Shown: in pieces, positions 1 to 10,729 of the stretch
Layout of the letters: every line of letters starts with the position of its first letter
Position numbering within the stretch: the stretch's first letter is position 1
Origin: Muraenolepis orangiensis
Lineage: Eukaryota > Chordata > Actinopteri > Gadiformes > Muraenolepididae
DNA length: 64,000 bases
Reading direction: 5' to 3'
Assembly (NCBI GenBank): GCA_027704905.1
Contig: CM050999.1
Span: forward strand, 6,780,624-6,844,623
Notes under the pieces: model-generated
What the model was told of the DNA's origin: nothing
The model's input: only the letters and a program-made list of their open reading frames with translations
Database searches by the model: none
Translations under genes and position numbers: made by a program

Positions 1-329
1 ACCACGTTCAGCTTTCATATGGATTCTGCTGACGTCTCTTCCTATTGGTTGGATGTGGCACACAGGGGTCGGATACATACAGTAACATTAGATATTTCAA
101 CTGGTTGAACTGTGCAGTTAGTCGAGGTTTAATAGAGACAGAATAATGCAATGTAGATTTCACAAAATGTACTTTTTATTTTATTTTTTTAAATATTTTT
201 TACATAAATGCACCACAGCTCGAGATTTAGATTGTAATTTGCTATACCTACAAAACCAAAATGATTCATATTTGTTAAATTAACCACTTGAAACGCCTGG
301 ACCACAACAGTATTAATTATTATGTTAAA

Positions 330-715
330 TGATAACCTAATATTAGTTCCTAAGCAATATGAATAATGACGCTTAATGCTGAAAGTATGATATTAGTTTC
401 TAGGTCACTACAATATTTCTAATGATGTAAAATGAAAATAGTATAATATTAGTTCCTAGGTCAATACAATATTAATAATGATGTTAAATGAAAATAGTAT
501 ATTAGTTCCTAGGTCACTACAATATAAATAATGATGTTGACTTATAATAGTATCATATAAGTTCAAAGGTCACTACAGTAAAATTATGTTAAACAATAAA
601 AGTATTAGTTCCTAGGTCACTACAGTATTAATAATGATGTTAAATTATAACCGTACAATATTAGTTCCTAGCCTACCAGAGTATTAATAATGATGATGAT
701 AAATGATAGTAGTAT
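330..715. repeat. AT-rich degenerate tandem repeat
   Basis: About six diverged copies of a ~60-bp unit containing TTAGTTCCTAGGTCACTACA and then a run like AATAATGATGTTAAA. No coding potential was seen in positions 1-842. The stretch lies in the first intron of mb21d2, downstream of its exon 1 on the minus strand. Confidence 0.7.
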
Positions 716-942
716 AATAGTCCCCCCCCCCCCCCAACCTCTCTGGTATAGAGCCGGGTGGAGGGGAGGGTACACCCGGCCAGCCCTCGCCTCTCTGCTG
801 AGGGTGAGAGGAGGGTGAGAGCATGAGAGGGTGAGGGAGGACCTAGTGGTGTGTGTGGGTCACATGAAGATGATGCTGCTCTGAGGAGGACCCCTCCCTA
901 CGTGATGCTGTACTGGGTGTGCTCCTGGAGGGGGGGGGGTCG

Positions 943-1031
943 ATCCACGACCATCCCCCCCCCCCCCTCCCCGACCACATAAGCGAACCGCTTATGTGGT
1001 CGGGGAGGGGGGGGGGGAGATGGTCGTGGAT
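943..1031. repeat. 43-bp near-perfect inverted repeat
   Basis: The arms at 943-985 and 989-1031 are reverse complements with a 3-base loop (AAC) at 986-988. Each arm contains a C or G homopolymer flanked by GACCACATAAGCG-type unique sequence. It could extrude a cruciform or fold in RNA. It sits about 200 bp inside the first intron of mb21d2. TGTACACA-type repeats follow at 1033-1097. Confidence 0.85.
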
Positions 1032-1109
1032 GTGTACACATGTGTATGTACACATGTACACATCAATAAAATGTACACATTGTACACATGTACACATATT
1101 GTTCCTCCA

Positions 1110-1225
1110 GGAACAATAATAACAGACCACCGCGGTGCTCAGTGGTCCTCCCCCAGGCATGGAGGAGACACATTAAGGGTTGATAATAACAGACCACCAC
1201 CACCGCGGTGCTCCGTGTTCCTCAC
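1110..1225 (-). repeat. Partial duplication of the mb21d2 exon-1 donor region
   Basis: The segment around 1112-1170 repeats, with changes, the sequence at 1184-1240: both have AATAACAGACCACC, then CGCGGTGCTC, then a stretch like the exon end (CCAGGCATGGAGGAG against CCCAGCATGGAGAAG). The copy lacks a usable donor dinucleotide. A small palindrome (ATTGTTCCT/AGGAACAAT) lies just before it. Confidence 0.6.
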
Positions 1226-1493
1226 CCAGCATGGAGAAGATGAAGTCCTTGGCCGTGTGGATCTCCAGCGCCCGCTGGTCGTCGTACTCCCGCTGGTCGT
1301 GCTTGCCGAACTCCTGGATGAGGCGGTTCATGTCGTCCACCCGGGACCCGGACCTGAAGTCCAGCTCCGGGCAGGCCGCCTGCTGATGCAGGCCCTTGTT
1401 GTTGTTGTTGGAGGAGGAGCCGGGGGTGGCCGTAGGGCTGCCCAGGCTGCCCACCGAGCCAGCCCGACTGGAGAGAGCAGCTGGGGCCGCCAT
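1226..1493 (-). CDS. mb21d2: MB21D2 (Mab-21 domain containing 2), first coding exon
   Basis: The exon encodes 89 residues starting MAAPAALSSRAG and ending in AKDFIFSMLG, with the family-typical segments PELDFRSG-like and QEFGKHDQREYDDQRALEI. These match the N-terminus of vertebrate MB21D2, a nucleotidyltransferase-fold protein related to cGAS and Mab-21 whose function is unknown. The start is the ATG at 1491-1493, in the context GCCGCCATG. The donor is GTGAGG at 1220-1225 on the minus strand, leaving phase 1. The known gene has two coding exons with a very long intron, so the catalytic-fold exon should lie beyond the left edge. The serine/asparagine-rich linker after residue 10 is longer than in the mammalian protein as I recall it. 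It is probably transcribed divergently from parl, which starts about 1.1 kb away. Confidence 0.9.
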
Positions 1494-1699
1494 GTTGTTA
1501 CGAACACCTCCTCCTCCGTCTACTCTGCTGGGCGGAGGAAACCGGAACACGAACGCGCCCGTGTGTTTTCACATTAAAGGTCCTCCGCTACCAGTGAAAT
1601 ACTGAAAATTACATAAATACCAAAATTACACAAATGTACATATTTACAAAATTGCTAATATAACTAGTATATAACCATATAAACAGTGTAAGAGTTGAA

Positions 1700-2125
1700 A
1701 TACAAATATAAAGTGTGGTGTGTGTGTGTGTGTGTGAGGTGTAAATGTAAGTAAGTGTAAAATAAACATGATACTCAACATGATACATATTTTTTTACAA
1801 TTTCGTGGTCAGTTTTGTAATGTTAATACTAACACAACATCGTTGTCTTAATACAATTCCGTTGTACTTGTACAATGACAAGTAAGGCATTCTGATATAG
1901 CCTTCGGGACGAGACTTGAGTCCAGCTCTTATTGTGAAAGCAATGATTGTCACCTTACATCCTGTAAAGTTTCTCAATTTGACTTGACTAAGATTTACAA
2001 AAACATCCTTAAAATCAGATGAATATTTTTTTGTAATTGCACCTATACATTTAACATTTACCATTAACATTTTATGTTTTTACCCCTCATCTGCTTTTAT
2101 TACTTCTCCAGAAAAAACGTACTAA
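1700..2125. other. Non-coding AT-rich intergenic stretch
   Basis: AT-rich sequence between mb21d2 and parl with a short (TG)n at 1717-1736. The only open frame (minus, about 90 codons, 1795-2070) has no recognisable family and lies in low-complexity sequence. I see no supported gene here. Confidence 0.5.
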
Positions 2126-2194
2126 ATGCGTATTTAAATGCTCTTAATTGAACAGTCAGTTTGACTGTTCAATTAAGAGCATTTAAATATGCAT
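2126..2194. repeat. 33-bp-arm hairpin (inverted repeat)
   Basis: The arms 2126-2158 and 2162-2194 pair over 33 bp with one C/T difference (a G-U pair in one of the two possible RNA strands) and a 3-base loop. The core is CTCTTAATTGAACAGTCA. It is either a small foldback element or a potential RNA hairpin. No target duplication was recognised. Confidence 0.85.
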
Positions 2195-2545
2195 AGCATT
2201 TTTCATGATACATAATGTTTGAAAAATTATGTATTGTATGTATGGGAACCGGTGTTTGTTCCCTCAATCTCTGAATTGATACTGTAACTGCGATTATTTT
2301 ACTGTTTTCTAAATGCATATTTGTAACCATTGTTAATTGTTGATAAATAAGTCTTCATATTGTCGTTGTTCTATTTCTTAATATTATAATTATTATTGAT
2401 ATTTCTATAATTACAATTATTAATATGATAATAAGAATTAGAATTGTTGATAATAATAAGAATTATAATTATTATAATACCGTAATTAGAATAACTATGT
2501 AATCGCTACTCCTACATCATGTCTAGGTGTATTACCCGTTTCGGC

Positions 2546-2559
2546 CCACCAGGGGGCGC
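2546..2559 (+). promoter_or_regulatory. CTCF-type motif between mb21d2 and parl
   Basis: CCACCAGGGGGCGC matches the CTCF core consensus (CCASYAGRKGGCRS) at every position. It lies 68 bp upstream of the parl start codon, with an ETS-like CCGGAA at 2582-2587. Occupancy is inferred, not shown. Confidence 0.65.
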
Positions 2560-2626
2560 TTGTTATCCTTTACCGGTTGACCCGGAAAGGAAGCCGTGCG
2601 GGGTCAGTTAGGTTATAGTAGGCTCC

Positions 2627-5600
2627 ATGGCGTGGAGAGGCTGTGTGTTCAGGTCCCTGGCCAGAGAGCAGCTCTTGTCTTCGGCCTCCAGGGCTAACAG
2701 GTAACGGCTCTAAACGTGTCAACAGAGATACGGATGATTATTTTATTTCACAGCCTGCTTACCTGTCAACACGTCCAGGTTCACTTAATTCATTCATTCA
2801 TTCATTCATTAATGTATTCAGTTCATGAATTAGTTAGTTAGTTAGTTGTTTAACTGGTCAGTCGTCATGTTAGGGTTCGTTTACGTGGTTCTACCCAACG
2901 CTAAACCCGACCTGTGTTTAGAGTCGGTATCAATATGTATGTTATGTTATGTGTTTCTGTCATATGGTTCTCGGTTCCGTCTAGCTGTTTACCTGTGGTT
3001 CCGGTTCCGTCTAGCTGTTTACCTGTAGTACAGTGGTTCTGGTTCCGTCTAGCTGTTTACCTGTAGTTCAGTGGTTCCGGTTCCGTCTAGCTCTTTACCT
3101 GTTGATCGGTTGTTCCGGTTCCGTCTAGCTGTTTACATTTACATTTAGGGCATTTGGCAGAGGCTTTTATCCAAAGCGACTTACAAGGAGTACATGTGTT
3201 GAAGCAGACAATAGCATAACACTGAGGTACGTGAACATAAAAATAGAGCAGTTCACAAGCATTCATATTAACAAGATGAATAACACAATGTCGTACTGCC
3301 AGGTCACCTGCTTAAGTAGCTGTGATAAGAGCGTGTTATCAACATTAAGGATATACACTTGCTAGAATATACAACATGGTAAGAGCTATTAATGTCAGGA
3401 CTTAAGCAAGTTAGGGGTTCACAAAGGAGAAGGAGGGTTCATGGAGAGTCCAGGTGGACTCTGAACAGGTGGGTCTTGAGTCTCTTGCGGAAGCTGGCGA
3501 GGGACTCTGCCGTCCTGACATGAGACGGGAGTTCATTCCACCACTGTGGAGCCAGAGCCGTGAAGAGCTGGGTCTTGGACGAGCGATGCTTGGTTGTCAT
3601 CAGTGAAGGTCGAACAAGTCGCCTGGCAGAAATTGAGCCGAGCGCTCTGGCTGGGATGTAGGGCTTGACCAACGTTTGGAGGTATGTTGGGGCAGTTCCA
3701 TTGACTGCCCTGAAGGTCAGTACGAGAGTCAGTACGAGGGTCACGTGGGAGAATTTTGGTAGGTTGAATACCAGGCGTGCTGCTGCGTTCTGGATGCGTT
3801 GGAGGGGCTTGGTAGCAGAGGCGGGGAGTCCCGCCAGGAGAGAGTTGCAGTAGTCGAGGCGGGTGATGACGAGTGCTTGGACCTGTTGTTCAGTGGTTCT
3901 GGTTCCGTCTAGCTGTTGATCGTCTACCTGTTGATCGGTTGTTCCCAGCCTGTGTATCGGACACCTCTTTGGTTCGCCTGATATGCATATGGTATCGCAA
4001 GGGGTTTGCTGCGGATATATATTATGGTGGATTTTGGATTGCAAAACACGTGACATGCCGTGTATGTACAGAGACTGGCTTATAATTCATATATTAAAAA
4101 CAAACCAGAGGGCCTCCACACCAAAACCTCCCCTGGATCCGAATTTGGTTCCGTGCCGAAATCCAACTAACTGTTCCTTGGCCCATAAGTAATCTAACCT
4201 CTATTTCTGTACATAACTTTTTGAGTTATCTTGCTAACAGACAAACAGACAGAGGCAAAAACAAATAACTACTGCTGTTGACACCAGTGTGGAAGCAGGT
4301 GCACTGAAATGTCAGAAGTCGAGGACAATCTTCAGCCCTCACAATGGGGTTACCGGACGATAGTGTGTTTAGGGCTACATTAGGGGTACTGCACTGTATT
4401 CATGATGCTGCTGCACTACTGGCACTTTAAAATGCTTTTCAATGCTTTTTGCACAATATAACGCATGTAAATATCATCCATCAATACATTTATTGTTCTT
4501 TTTATGTTCATTCTTATAGTATTGTGTTCTAGAAATTCATACTGCGGGAAGGAATGGGGAGTAAACATTCTGTTGTAAAATTCTTGAAACTTGAATCTTG
4601 AACATGACTTAAGCTACTTCCCGGCCCCAGGTTGAAGCATGGCTTCCAGCAGCGCAGTGCGTTCAGGAGACCAGCCAAGAAGACTGACGCAAAGAGAGGC
4701 GTGGAGGAGGATGCGGCCCACTCCCACGCAGAAGCCAGCGAGTCGTGGACCAGCAAAAGGGTAGCGGACCCCCCCCTGCCCGCCCCCCACACCCCACCCA
4801 GGGACTTTGGTCGGCTGGTCAAACCGCTGATCTTCACCGTCGGGGTAAGAGATGCTGAACGGAACTTGTACTTGTCTGACTTATTATCTGACCAAGATGT
4901 ACCTGTACTAGTTATACCAGTTACTTCCAGTTAGTGACTTACCTTGTGTTTTCAGAGCTCCACTGTGCGAGCATTTCACACAAGTGAAAATTGTCATGTG
5001 CAAATGAAACATTTGCACATTTTTATTTTATAATTATTTGTATTTATTATGTTTTATATTCAAAAAGTAAGAGTACTTCCACAACACATACAACTACTGT
5101 AGCAGCGCTGCCGAAACAAGAGAGAGCCGAGAGAATCTGAGTGGGATGAGCTGAGCTGTAAGCCGGAACACAGAGCTGTGCGGGAGGATGAGAGCCCAGG
5201 GCCCTCCTTGTCCGAGAAACCGAGGTTTGATGAGTCAGCTCGGCCAGCGCTGATGTTGGGAAGGGACCACGTTCGCCAGTGCCAACCCACACTGCCAACG
5301 AGATGCTTCACCAGGGAAGCATCGCGTCACTTACACTGCAGCGATGCGTTGGGAGAGATGTTGGCTCATCCCTCTCATGTGATTGGTTAGTTCACAGGCT
5401 GCTCATTTGCGACGGCGGCCATCTGGCAGTACGAGTCGCTGAAGTCGCGTGTCCAGAGCTACTTTGACGAGCTGCGAGCTGATTGGATGGAGAAACTCCG
5501 CCCACAGAAACAGGGAGACTACCGTAAAGAGGTGAGGTGGTCACATGATCTAACCCCAGGGGGCAGAGACTGAGGAAGATGGATGATGAACTACTAAACC

Positions 5601-8600
5601 GTGTGCCATGCAGAAATCGTCCTTTTACAGGGAAAACATGATATAAGATTTGATATACTGTGAAGTTATTTCACTTCCTGATTACACTGACTTAACAACA
5701 ATAATACTCCATCTCTGATTGGCTTTGGCTGGGTTGCAGATCAACCAATGGTGGAACAATTTGAGTGAGGGCCAACGCACTGTCACAGGTGGGTTTCAAA
5801 CCAACTTGATTAATACGTTCTCATGACATGTCCAGTCTTGTTTTTGACCTGCTGCCAAACTGGGAAGCCCCTGTCCTTGGATGCTAACCATGCTAGCGTT
5901 CCCACACTGGTACATACATTTGAAGCTCCAACATTTGTCTTAAAAGTTACTCCTGCTGCTTTCTCTCCCTCTTTGAGCCGTACTTTACGCCAGTTAGCGA
6001 ATGTTGACCGACGTTACACAGTCTTGTACCAAGGACGTTCTTTCAACACATTTCTTGATGTTGAAAACTTTTGTTTCTAAATTTGTCAAACCCTGTCGGA
6101 AACATTTCACTGAATCACCATTTCATGGAGATTCAGATTGCAGTCGAATACACTTTATAGCCAACACTATGTAATACACTATATAGCACACCACATAGTA
6201 CACTATATAGTACATTATATATCCAACACTATATACCCAACACTATATAGTCCAAACGTTATAGCCAACACTATGTAATACACTATATAGCACACTACAT
6301 AGTACACTATATAGCCAACACTATATAGCACACTACATAGTACACTATTTAGCCAACACTAAATAGTACACTATATAGCCAACACTATATAGTACACTAT
6401 ATAGCCAACACTATATAGCACACTACATGGTACACTATATAGCCAACACTATATAGCACACTACATAGTACACATATAGCCAACACTTTGTTACACTACA
6501 TAGTACACTAAATTGTCAACACTATATTGTACACTTTTTAGCCAACACTATATAGTACACTTATTATGTGCCAGAAATCTATCTGCATGATGTCTTGGTC
6601 AATATCAGTATCCAGTATATTCAGTTGTAGTATTGTAGTATTAAGTAGTGCCCTGTAAATGTATTTGTACGCTCACATTTCGGCAGCACTATAAAAAAAA
6701 TTGCCATACTAAACATGTCCTCTTGTTGTGGTCCTAAAGCAACGTTACAGACGGGAGTGAGGAGTGGTGGCGCCCCCGTGTGGCGGCAGCAGGTTAACGC
6801 TTCTCCTCCCGCTTCCTCAGGGATCATCGTTGCTAATGTAGCGGTGTACTGCTGCTGGAGAGTCCCTGCCCTGCAGCGCACCATGCTGCGATACTTCACC
6901 TCTGACCCCAGCGCCTCCAGTCAGTCTCTCTCTGATTAGGACACACACTGGATTAGGATGCACACCGGGTTATAATACACACCAAATTTATAAGTACACT
7001 CTGGATTTTATACACTGGATAACACGCTGGATTATTATACACACTGAAATATAGTACACACTAGATTAGAACACACTCTGGATTATAATACACAGCATTA
7101 TGATACACACTGGATTAAAATACACACCGGATAACACACTGGATTATTATACACACTAGATTATAACACACTGGATTATAATACACACTGGATCACACAC
7201 TGAATTATAATACACACTGGATATCACACTGGGTTATTATACACACTAGATTATAATACACTGTGGATTATATTACACACTAGATTATAACATTCTGGAT
7301 TATAATACACACAGGATTATAATACAAACAAGATTATAACACACTAGATTATAATACACTACTACACACCAAGTGATTAGCAGTAGTTTGCGCTACTACA
7401 CACTAAGTGATTAGCAGTAGTTTGCGCTACTACACACTAAGTGATTAGTAGTAGTTTGCTCTACTACACACTAAGTGATTAGCAGTAGTTTGCGCTACTA
7501 CACACTAAGTGATTAGCAGTAGTTTGCTCTACTACACACTAAGTGATTAGCAGTAGTTTGCTCTACTACACACTAAGTGATTAGCAGTAGTTTGCGCTAC
7601 TACACACTAAGTGATTAGTAGTAGTTTGCTCTACTACACACTAAGTGATGAGTAGTAGTTTGCTCTACTACACACTAAGTGATTAGCAGTAGTTTGCGCT
7701 ACTACACACTAAGTGATTAGCAGTAGTTTGATCCACTACACACTAAGTGATTAGCAGTAGTTTGCGCTACTACACACTAAGTGATTAGTAGTAGTTTGCT
7801 CTACTACACACTAAGTGATGAGTAGTAGTTTGCTCTACTACACACTAAGTGATTAGCAGTAGTTTGCGCTACTACACACTAAGTCCTGTCCTTTTTTTGT
7901 TTATTTTTATTGTATATATTATTTTTATGGTATTGTTTTTTGAGATGTTTACTGTGGGAGGGAATGGGGAGCAAGCATTCCAATGTACTTGTTACAAATG
8001 GCAAATACATATCTTGTATCTAAGTGATTAGCAGTAGTTTACTCTACTACACACTAAGTGATTAGCAGTAGTTTACTCTACTACACACTAAGTGATGAGT
8101 AGTAGTTTACTCTACTACACACTAAGTGATTAGCAGTAGTTTGCTCTACTACACACTAAGTGATTAGCAGTAGTTTACTCTACTACACACTAAGTGATTA
8201 GCAGTAGTTTACTCTACTACACACTAAGTGATCAGTATTCGTTTGCTGTACCACACACTTAGTGATAAGTGGTAGTTTGATAGTTGCTATGAGGCTAGTT
8301 TGTGTCTGTTTTTACTGAAAGATCTTTAAAAATAAACTGTTTGCTAAAGTGGATCATAAAATGTCTATAGCTTATGTCAGCAGTCTCCTGCAACCCCAAG
8401 GTTTGGAACCATTTACATTTACATTTAGGGCATTTGGCAGACGCTTTTATCCAAAGCGACTTACAAGGTGAACCACTGCTCTAACTTGTCTGTCTCTCTT
8501 AACCGGTCTGTCTCCAGAGGCAGTGTGTTCCTCCATGCTTCTCTCCACCTTCAGCCACTACTCCCTGCTCCACCTGTCTGCCAACATGTATGTCCTCTGG

Positions 8601-8785
8601 AGCTTCTCGTCCAGCGCCGTCTCCATGCTGGGACCAGAGCAGTTCATGGCTGTCTACCTCTCTGCAGGTAACCCGCCTGTCTGTTTACCTCTCTGCAGGT
8701 AACCCGCCTGTCTGTTTACCTCTCTGCAAGTAACCCGCCTGTCTGTTTACCTCTCTGCAGGTAACCACACCTCTACGTCGGTCTG

Positions 8786-8822
<37 letters not shown>

Positions 8823-9997
8823 CTGTCTGCTCCTCTGCCTGTCTGTCTGCTCCTCTACCTACCTGTCCGTCCGCTCCTCTACCTACCTGTCTGTCTGCTC
8901 CTCTGCCTGTCTGTCTGCTCCTCTACCTACCTGTCTGTCCGCTCCTCTACCTACCTGTCTGTCTGCTCCTCTACCTACCTGTCTGTCTGCTCCTCTACCT
9001 ACCTGTCTGTCTGCTCCTCTACCTACCTGTCTGTCTGCTCCTCTACCTACCTGTCTGTCTGCTCCTCTACCTACCTGTCTGTCTGCTCCTCTACCTACCT
9101 GTCTGCTGTTCCCCTGCCTGTCTGTCTGCTCCTCTACCTGGAGAACAGCGTGTTACCTGTGAAGCCGTTCAGGGATTGGTTGTCATGCCAACCAGCTGTG
9201 TTGTGTTCCAGGTGTCATCTCTACAATGGCCAGCTACATCGTTAAGACGGCCTCGGGCAGGTTTGGTCCTTCTTTAGGAGCGGTGAGTCCTCACGAGACA
9301 ACCTGGTCCCGCTTAAAGTCCCACGAGTGTGTTTACACTCGTTTGAACTGGTTCCAGGTGGGTATTTACACTGGTTTGAACTGGTTGGGTGTGTTCCCCA
9401 GTCCGGAGCCATCATGACCGTCCTGGCTGCTGTCTGTACCAAGATGCCTGAGGCTAAGCTGGCCATCATCTTCCTCCCCATGTTCACCTTCACCGCAGGA
9501 AACGTACGTCGCTCACCACCCTACACACACACATGGCCCGCCTCCACACCCGCTGCCTCTTTGTGATTGGCTCTCCTCTTTCCTCTGACAGGCTCTTAAG
9601 GCCATCGTGGCCATGGATGCGGCCGGTGTGGTGCTGGGCTGGCGGTTCTTCGACCACGCCGCTCACCTGGGAGGAGCTCTGTTTGGCGTGTAAGTGTTAC
9701 ACCAGTGTAGACTATTTTAGACCAGTATCAGATATATAGATATATAGATATATCGATCGATCGATCGTGTGTGTGTGGATATGTAGATAGATATATGTAT
9801 GATAGATATACATACATATAGATCCCAATCCCATGATGCCTTGTGTCTGGTGCAGCTGGTACATCATGTTCGGCCACGAGCTGATCTGGAAGAACCGTGA
9901 CGCGCTGGTCAAGGTCTGGCACAACCTGCGCACCAGGGGCCCGGGGGGCCCGGGGGGCGGGGCCAACGGAGGAGAAGGAGGAGGAGGAGCCGTCTGA
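2627..9997 (+). CDS. parl: PARL, mitochondrial inner-membrane rhomboid protease (10 exons)
   Basis: Exons: 2627-2700, 4631-4844, 5391-5531, 5740-5788, 6821-6919, 8518-8667, 9212-9282, 9402-9503, 9592-9689, 9856-9997. All junctions are GT-AG with matching phases and give 379 aa, the same length as human PARL. PARL cleaves mitochondrial membrane proteins such as PINK1 and PGAM5. The rhomboid catalytic serine is in GASGAIM, split over exons 7 and 8, and the histidine is in DHAAHLGG of exon 9. Helices include QRTMLRYFTS, FMAVYLSAG and TVLAAVCTK. The MAWRG start matches the mammalian N-terminus, which acts as the mitochondrial presequence. The divergent matrix-side region is in exon 2. The C-terminal tail is Gly/Pro-rich (about residues 358-379). 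A poly-A signal candidate ATTAAA is at 10690. The donor of exon 6 is repeated four times at 31-bp spacing. Confidence 0.96.
2968..3130. repeat. ~40-bp minisatellite in parl intron 1, interrupted by a LINE
   Basis: Units contain GGTTCCGTCTAGCTGTTTAC followed by CTGTAGT(T)CAGTG. The array resumes at about 3888-3950 after the LINE fragment, so the LINE inserted into an existing array. Confidence 0.75.
3131..3887 (-). mobile_element. CR1/L2-clade LINE, 3' end with RT C-terminus
   Basis: The minus strand encodes the end of a non-LTR reverse transcriptase: TRLDYCNSLLAGLP, QRIQNAAARLVFN, TFRAVNGTAPTYLQ, LAPQWWNELPSHVR, then FRKRLKTHLFRV. Part of the middle is lost where the usual LHWLPV motif is expected. 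The 3' tail carries the widespread teleost sequence GTAAGTCGCTTTGGATAAAA and ends in TAAATG-type repeats. It is a dead, 5'-truncated copy. Confidence 0.85.
4099..4275 (+). mobile_element. RTE/Rex3-like LINE 3' remnant
   Basis: It shares CCCCTGGATCC, AACTGTTCCTTG, GAGTTATCTTGC and the AACAGACAAACAGACAG tail with 33640-33885, and in part with the reverse strand at 47930-47990. The family name is from memory and tentative. Confidence 0.5.
4360..4615 (+). mobile_element. L2-like LINE 3' untranslated remnant
   Basis: It carries TGCTGCTGCACTACTGGCAC, GCTTTTTGCACAAT and GAAGGAATGGGGAGTAAACA. The same stretch occurs reversed at 10730-10990 next to a recognisable RT end, and partly at 7888-8020. It lies in parl intron 1 just before exon 2. 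Confidence 0.7.
6145..6560. repeat. AT-rich CACTATATAG tandem array, parl intron 4
   Basis: Units of about 20-40 bp are built from CACTATATAGCCAACACTAT and CACACTACATAGTACACTAT. There are more than ten diverged copies. No gene is inside. Confidence 0.8.
6938..7355. repeat. ~20-bp minisatellite, parl intron 5
   Basis: Diverged copies of CACACTGGATTATAATACA begin about 15 bp after the exon-5 donor. Confidence 0.8.
7356..8275. repeat. 34-bp minisatellite, parl intron 5
   Basis: About 24 copies of a 34-bp unit containing CACTAAGTGATTAGCAGTAG then TTTGC(G/T)CTACTA. The array is split at 7888-8020 by a LINE 3' fragment. The halves differ: TTTGCGCT or TTTGCTCT dominates on the left, TTTACTCT on the right. 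Confidence 0.9.
7888..8020 (+). mobile_element. L2-like LINE 3' fragment inside the 34-bp array
   Basis: It contains GGGAGGGAATGGGGAGCAAG and a TTTTTATTG-rich stretch, matching the 3' ends at 4360-4615 and (reversed) 10730-10990. It is flanked on both sides by array sequence (CTAAGT). Confidence 0.65.
8409..8468. mobile_element. LINE/SINE 3'-tail remnant
   Basis: ATTTACATTTAGGGCATTTG then GCAGACGCTTTTATCCAAAG, the dispersed teleost retroposon tail also seen at 3131-3190 and 29545-29595. It lies 50 bp upstream of parl exon 6. Confidence 0.65.
8650..8767 (+). repeat. 31-bp tandem copies of the parl exon-6 donor
   Basis: The exon end TACCTCTCTGCAG and the donor GTAACC recur with GT at 8668, 8699, 8730 and 8761. 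The third copy reads GCAAGTAA. The period is 31 bp. Confidence 0.9.
8795..9142. repeat. (TC)n and 24-bp CTGCTCCTCTAC minisatellite, parl intron 6
   Basis: (TC)n at 8795-8818 is followed by about 13 copies of CTGTCTGTCTGCTCCTCTAC plus CTAC. On the sense strand it is pyrimidine-rich all the way. Confidence 0.85.
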
Positions 9998-10543
9998 GGC
10001 CCAAAAACACCGTGACGGCACAGCGCCGTCACCACCAGCAAAATGAGGACATCACCTCCGCCCCGACCTCCACGCCACGATGTCACCGCCATCACCACCA
10101 ATCACTATTCTGAACACACAGCAGGGAGAGAACTATTGCTGACTAGCCGAGGCTTTCAGCTGCTAACTTGGCTTTTAGCTAGGCCTCATTAGTCCTTGGG
10201 TAGGCCTTGTTTAACCTTGTTAAGTGAATCATATTTTACCAGGAGCTCAAAAGTCCAACAAGTTTTTTTTGGAATCTTCCATATTTATTTTGTGGGGGAA
10301 AAAAACCACATTGTTCCAAACGCAGTGGTCTGTATTAACATGGCCGATGGGCCGGTGGGGCGACTGGAATACACGTCCAACCACAGGGGGTGATGATGGC
10401 CACCATGACGCCTTGCTGGTGTGCGTCTTGTTTGTGTGTACCCTGTGTTACCATGGCAACCTGCCTCTGTTAAACAGGGACGTGATGTCATCTGCTCTCT
10501 TCCTGTCCATGATTGTGATGACGTTGTGTAGATACCTGATGCA

Positions 10544-10578
<35 letters not shown>

Positions 10579-10729
10579 ATGCTCAGTCTGAGTTTCTGAC
10601 ACCTGGTCAGGTGCTTCCATCCAGCTCATCACAGGACTCTCTCAGGTGGATCACTATCATATTGTACTCTAGAATGATTATTTGAACTGATTAAAAATAA
10701 TTTAAACTTTTAAACGTGTGTGTGACAAA

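Noticed and set aside
3439..4056. 205-codon minus-strand frame as a host gene
   Set aside because: It is a reverse-transcriptase end with a deletion of part of the domain and is a LINE remnant.
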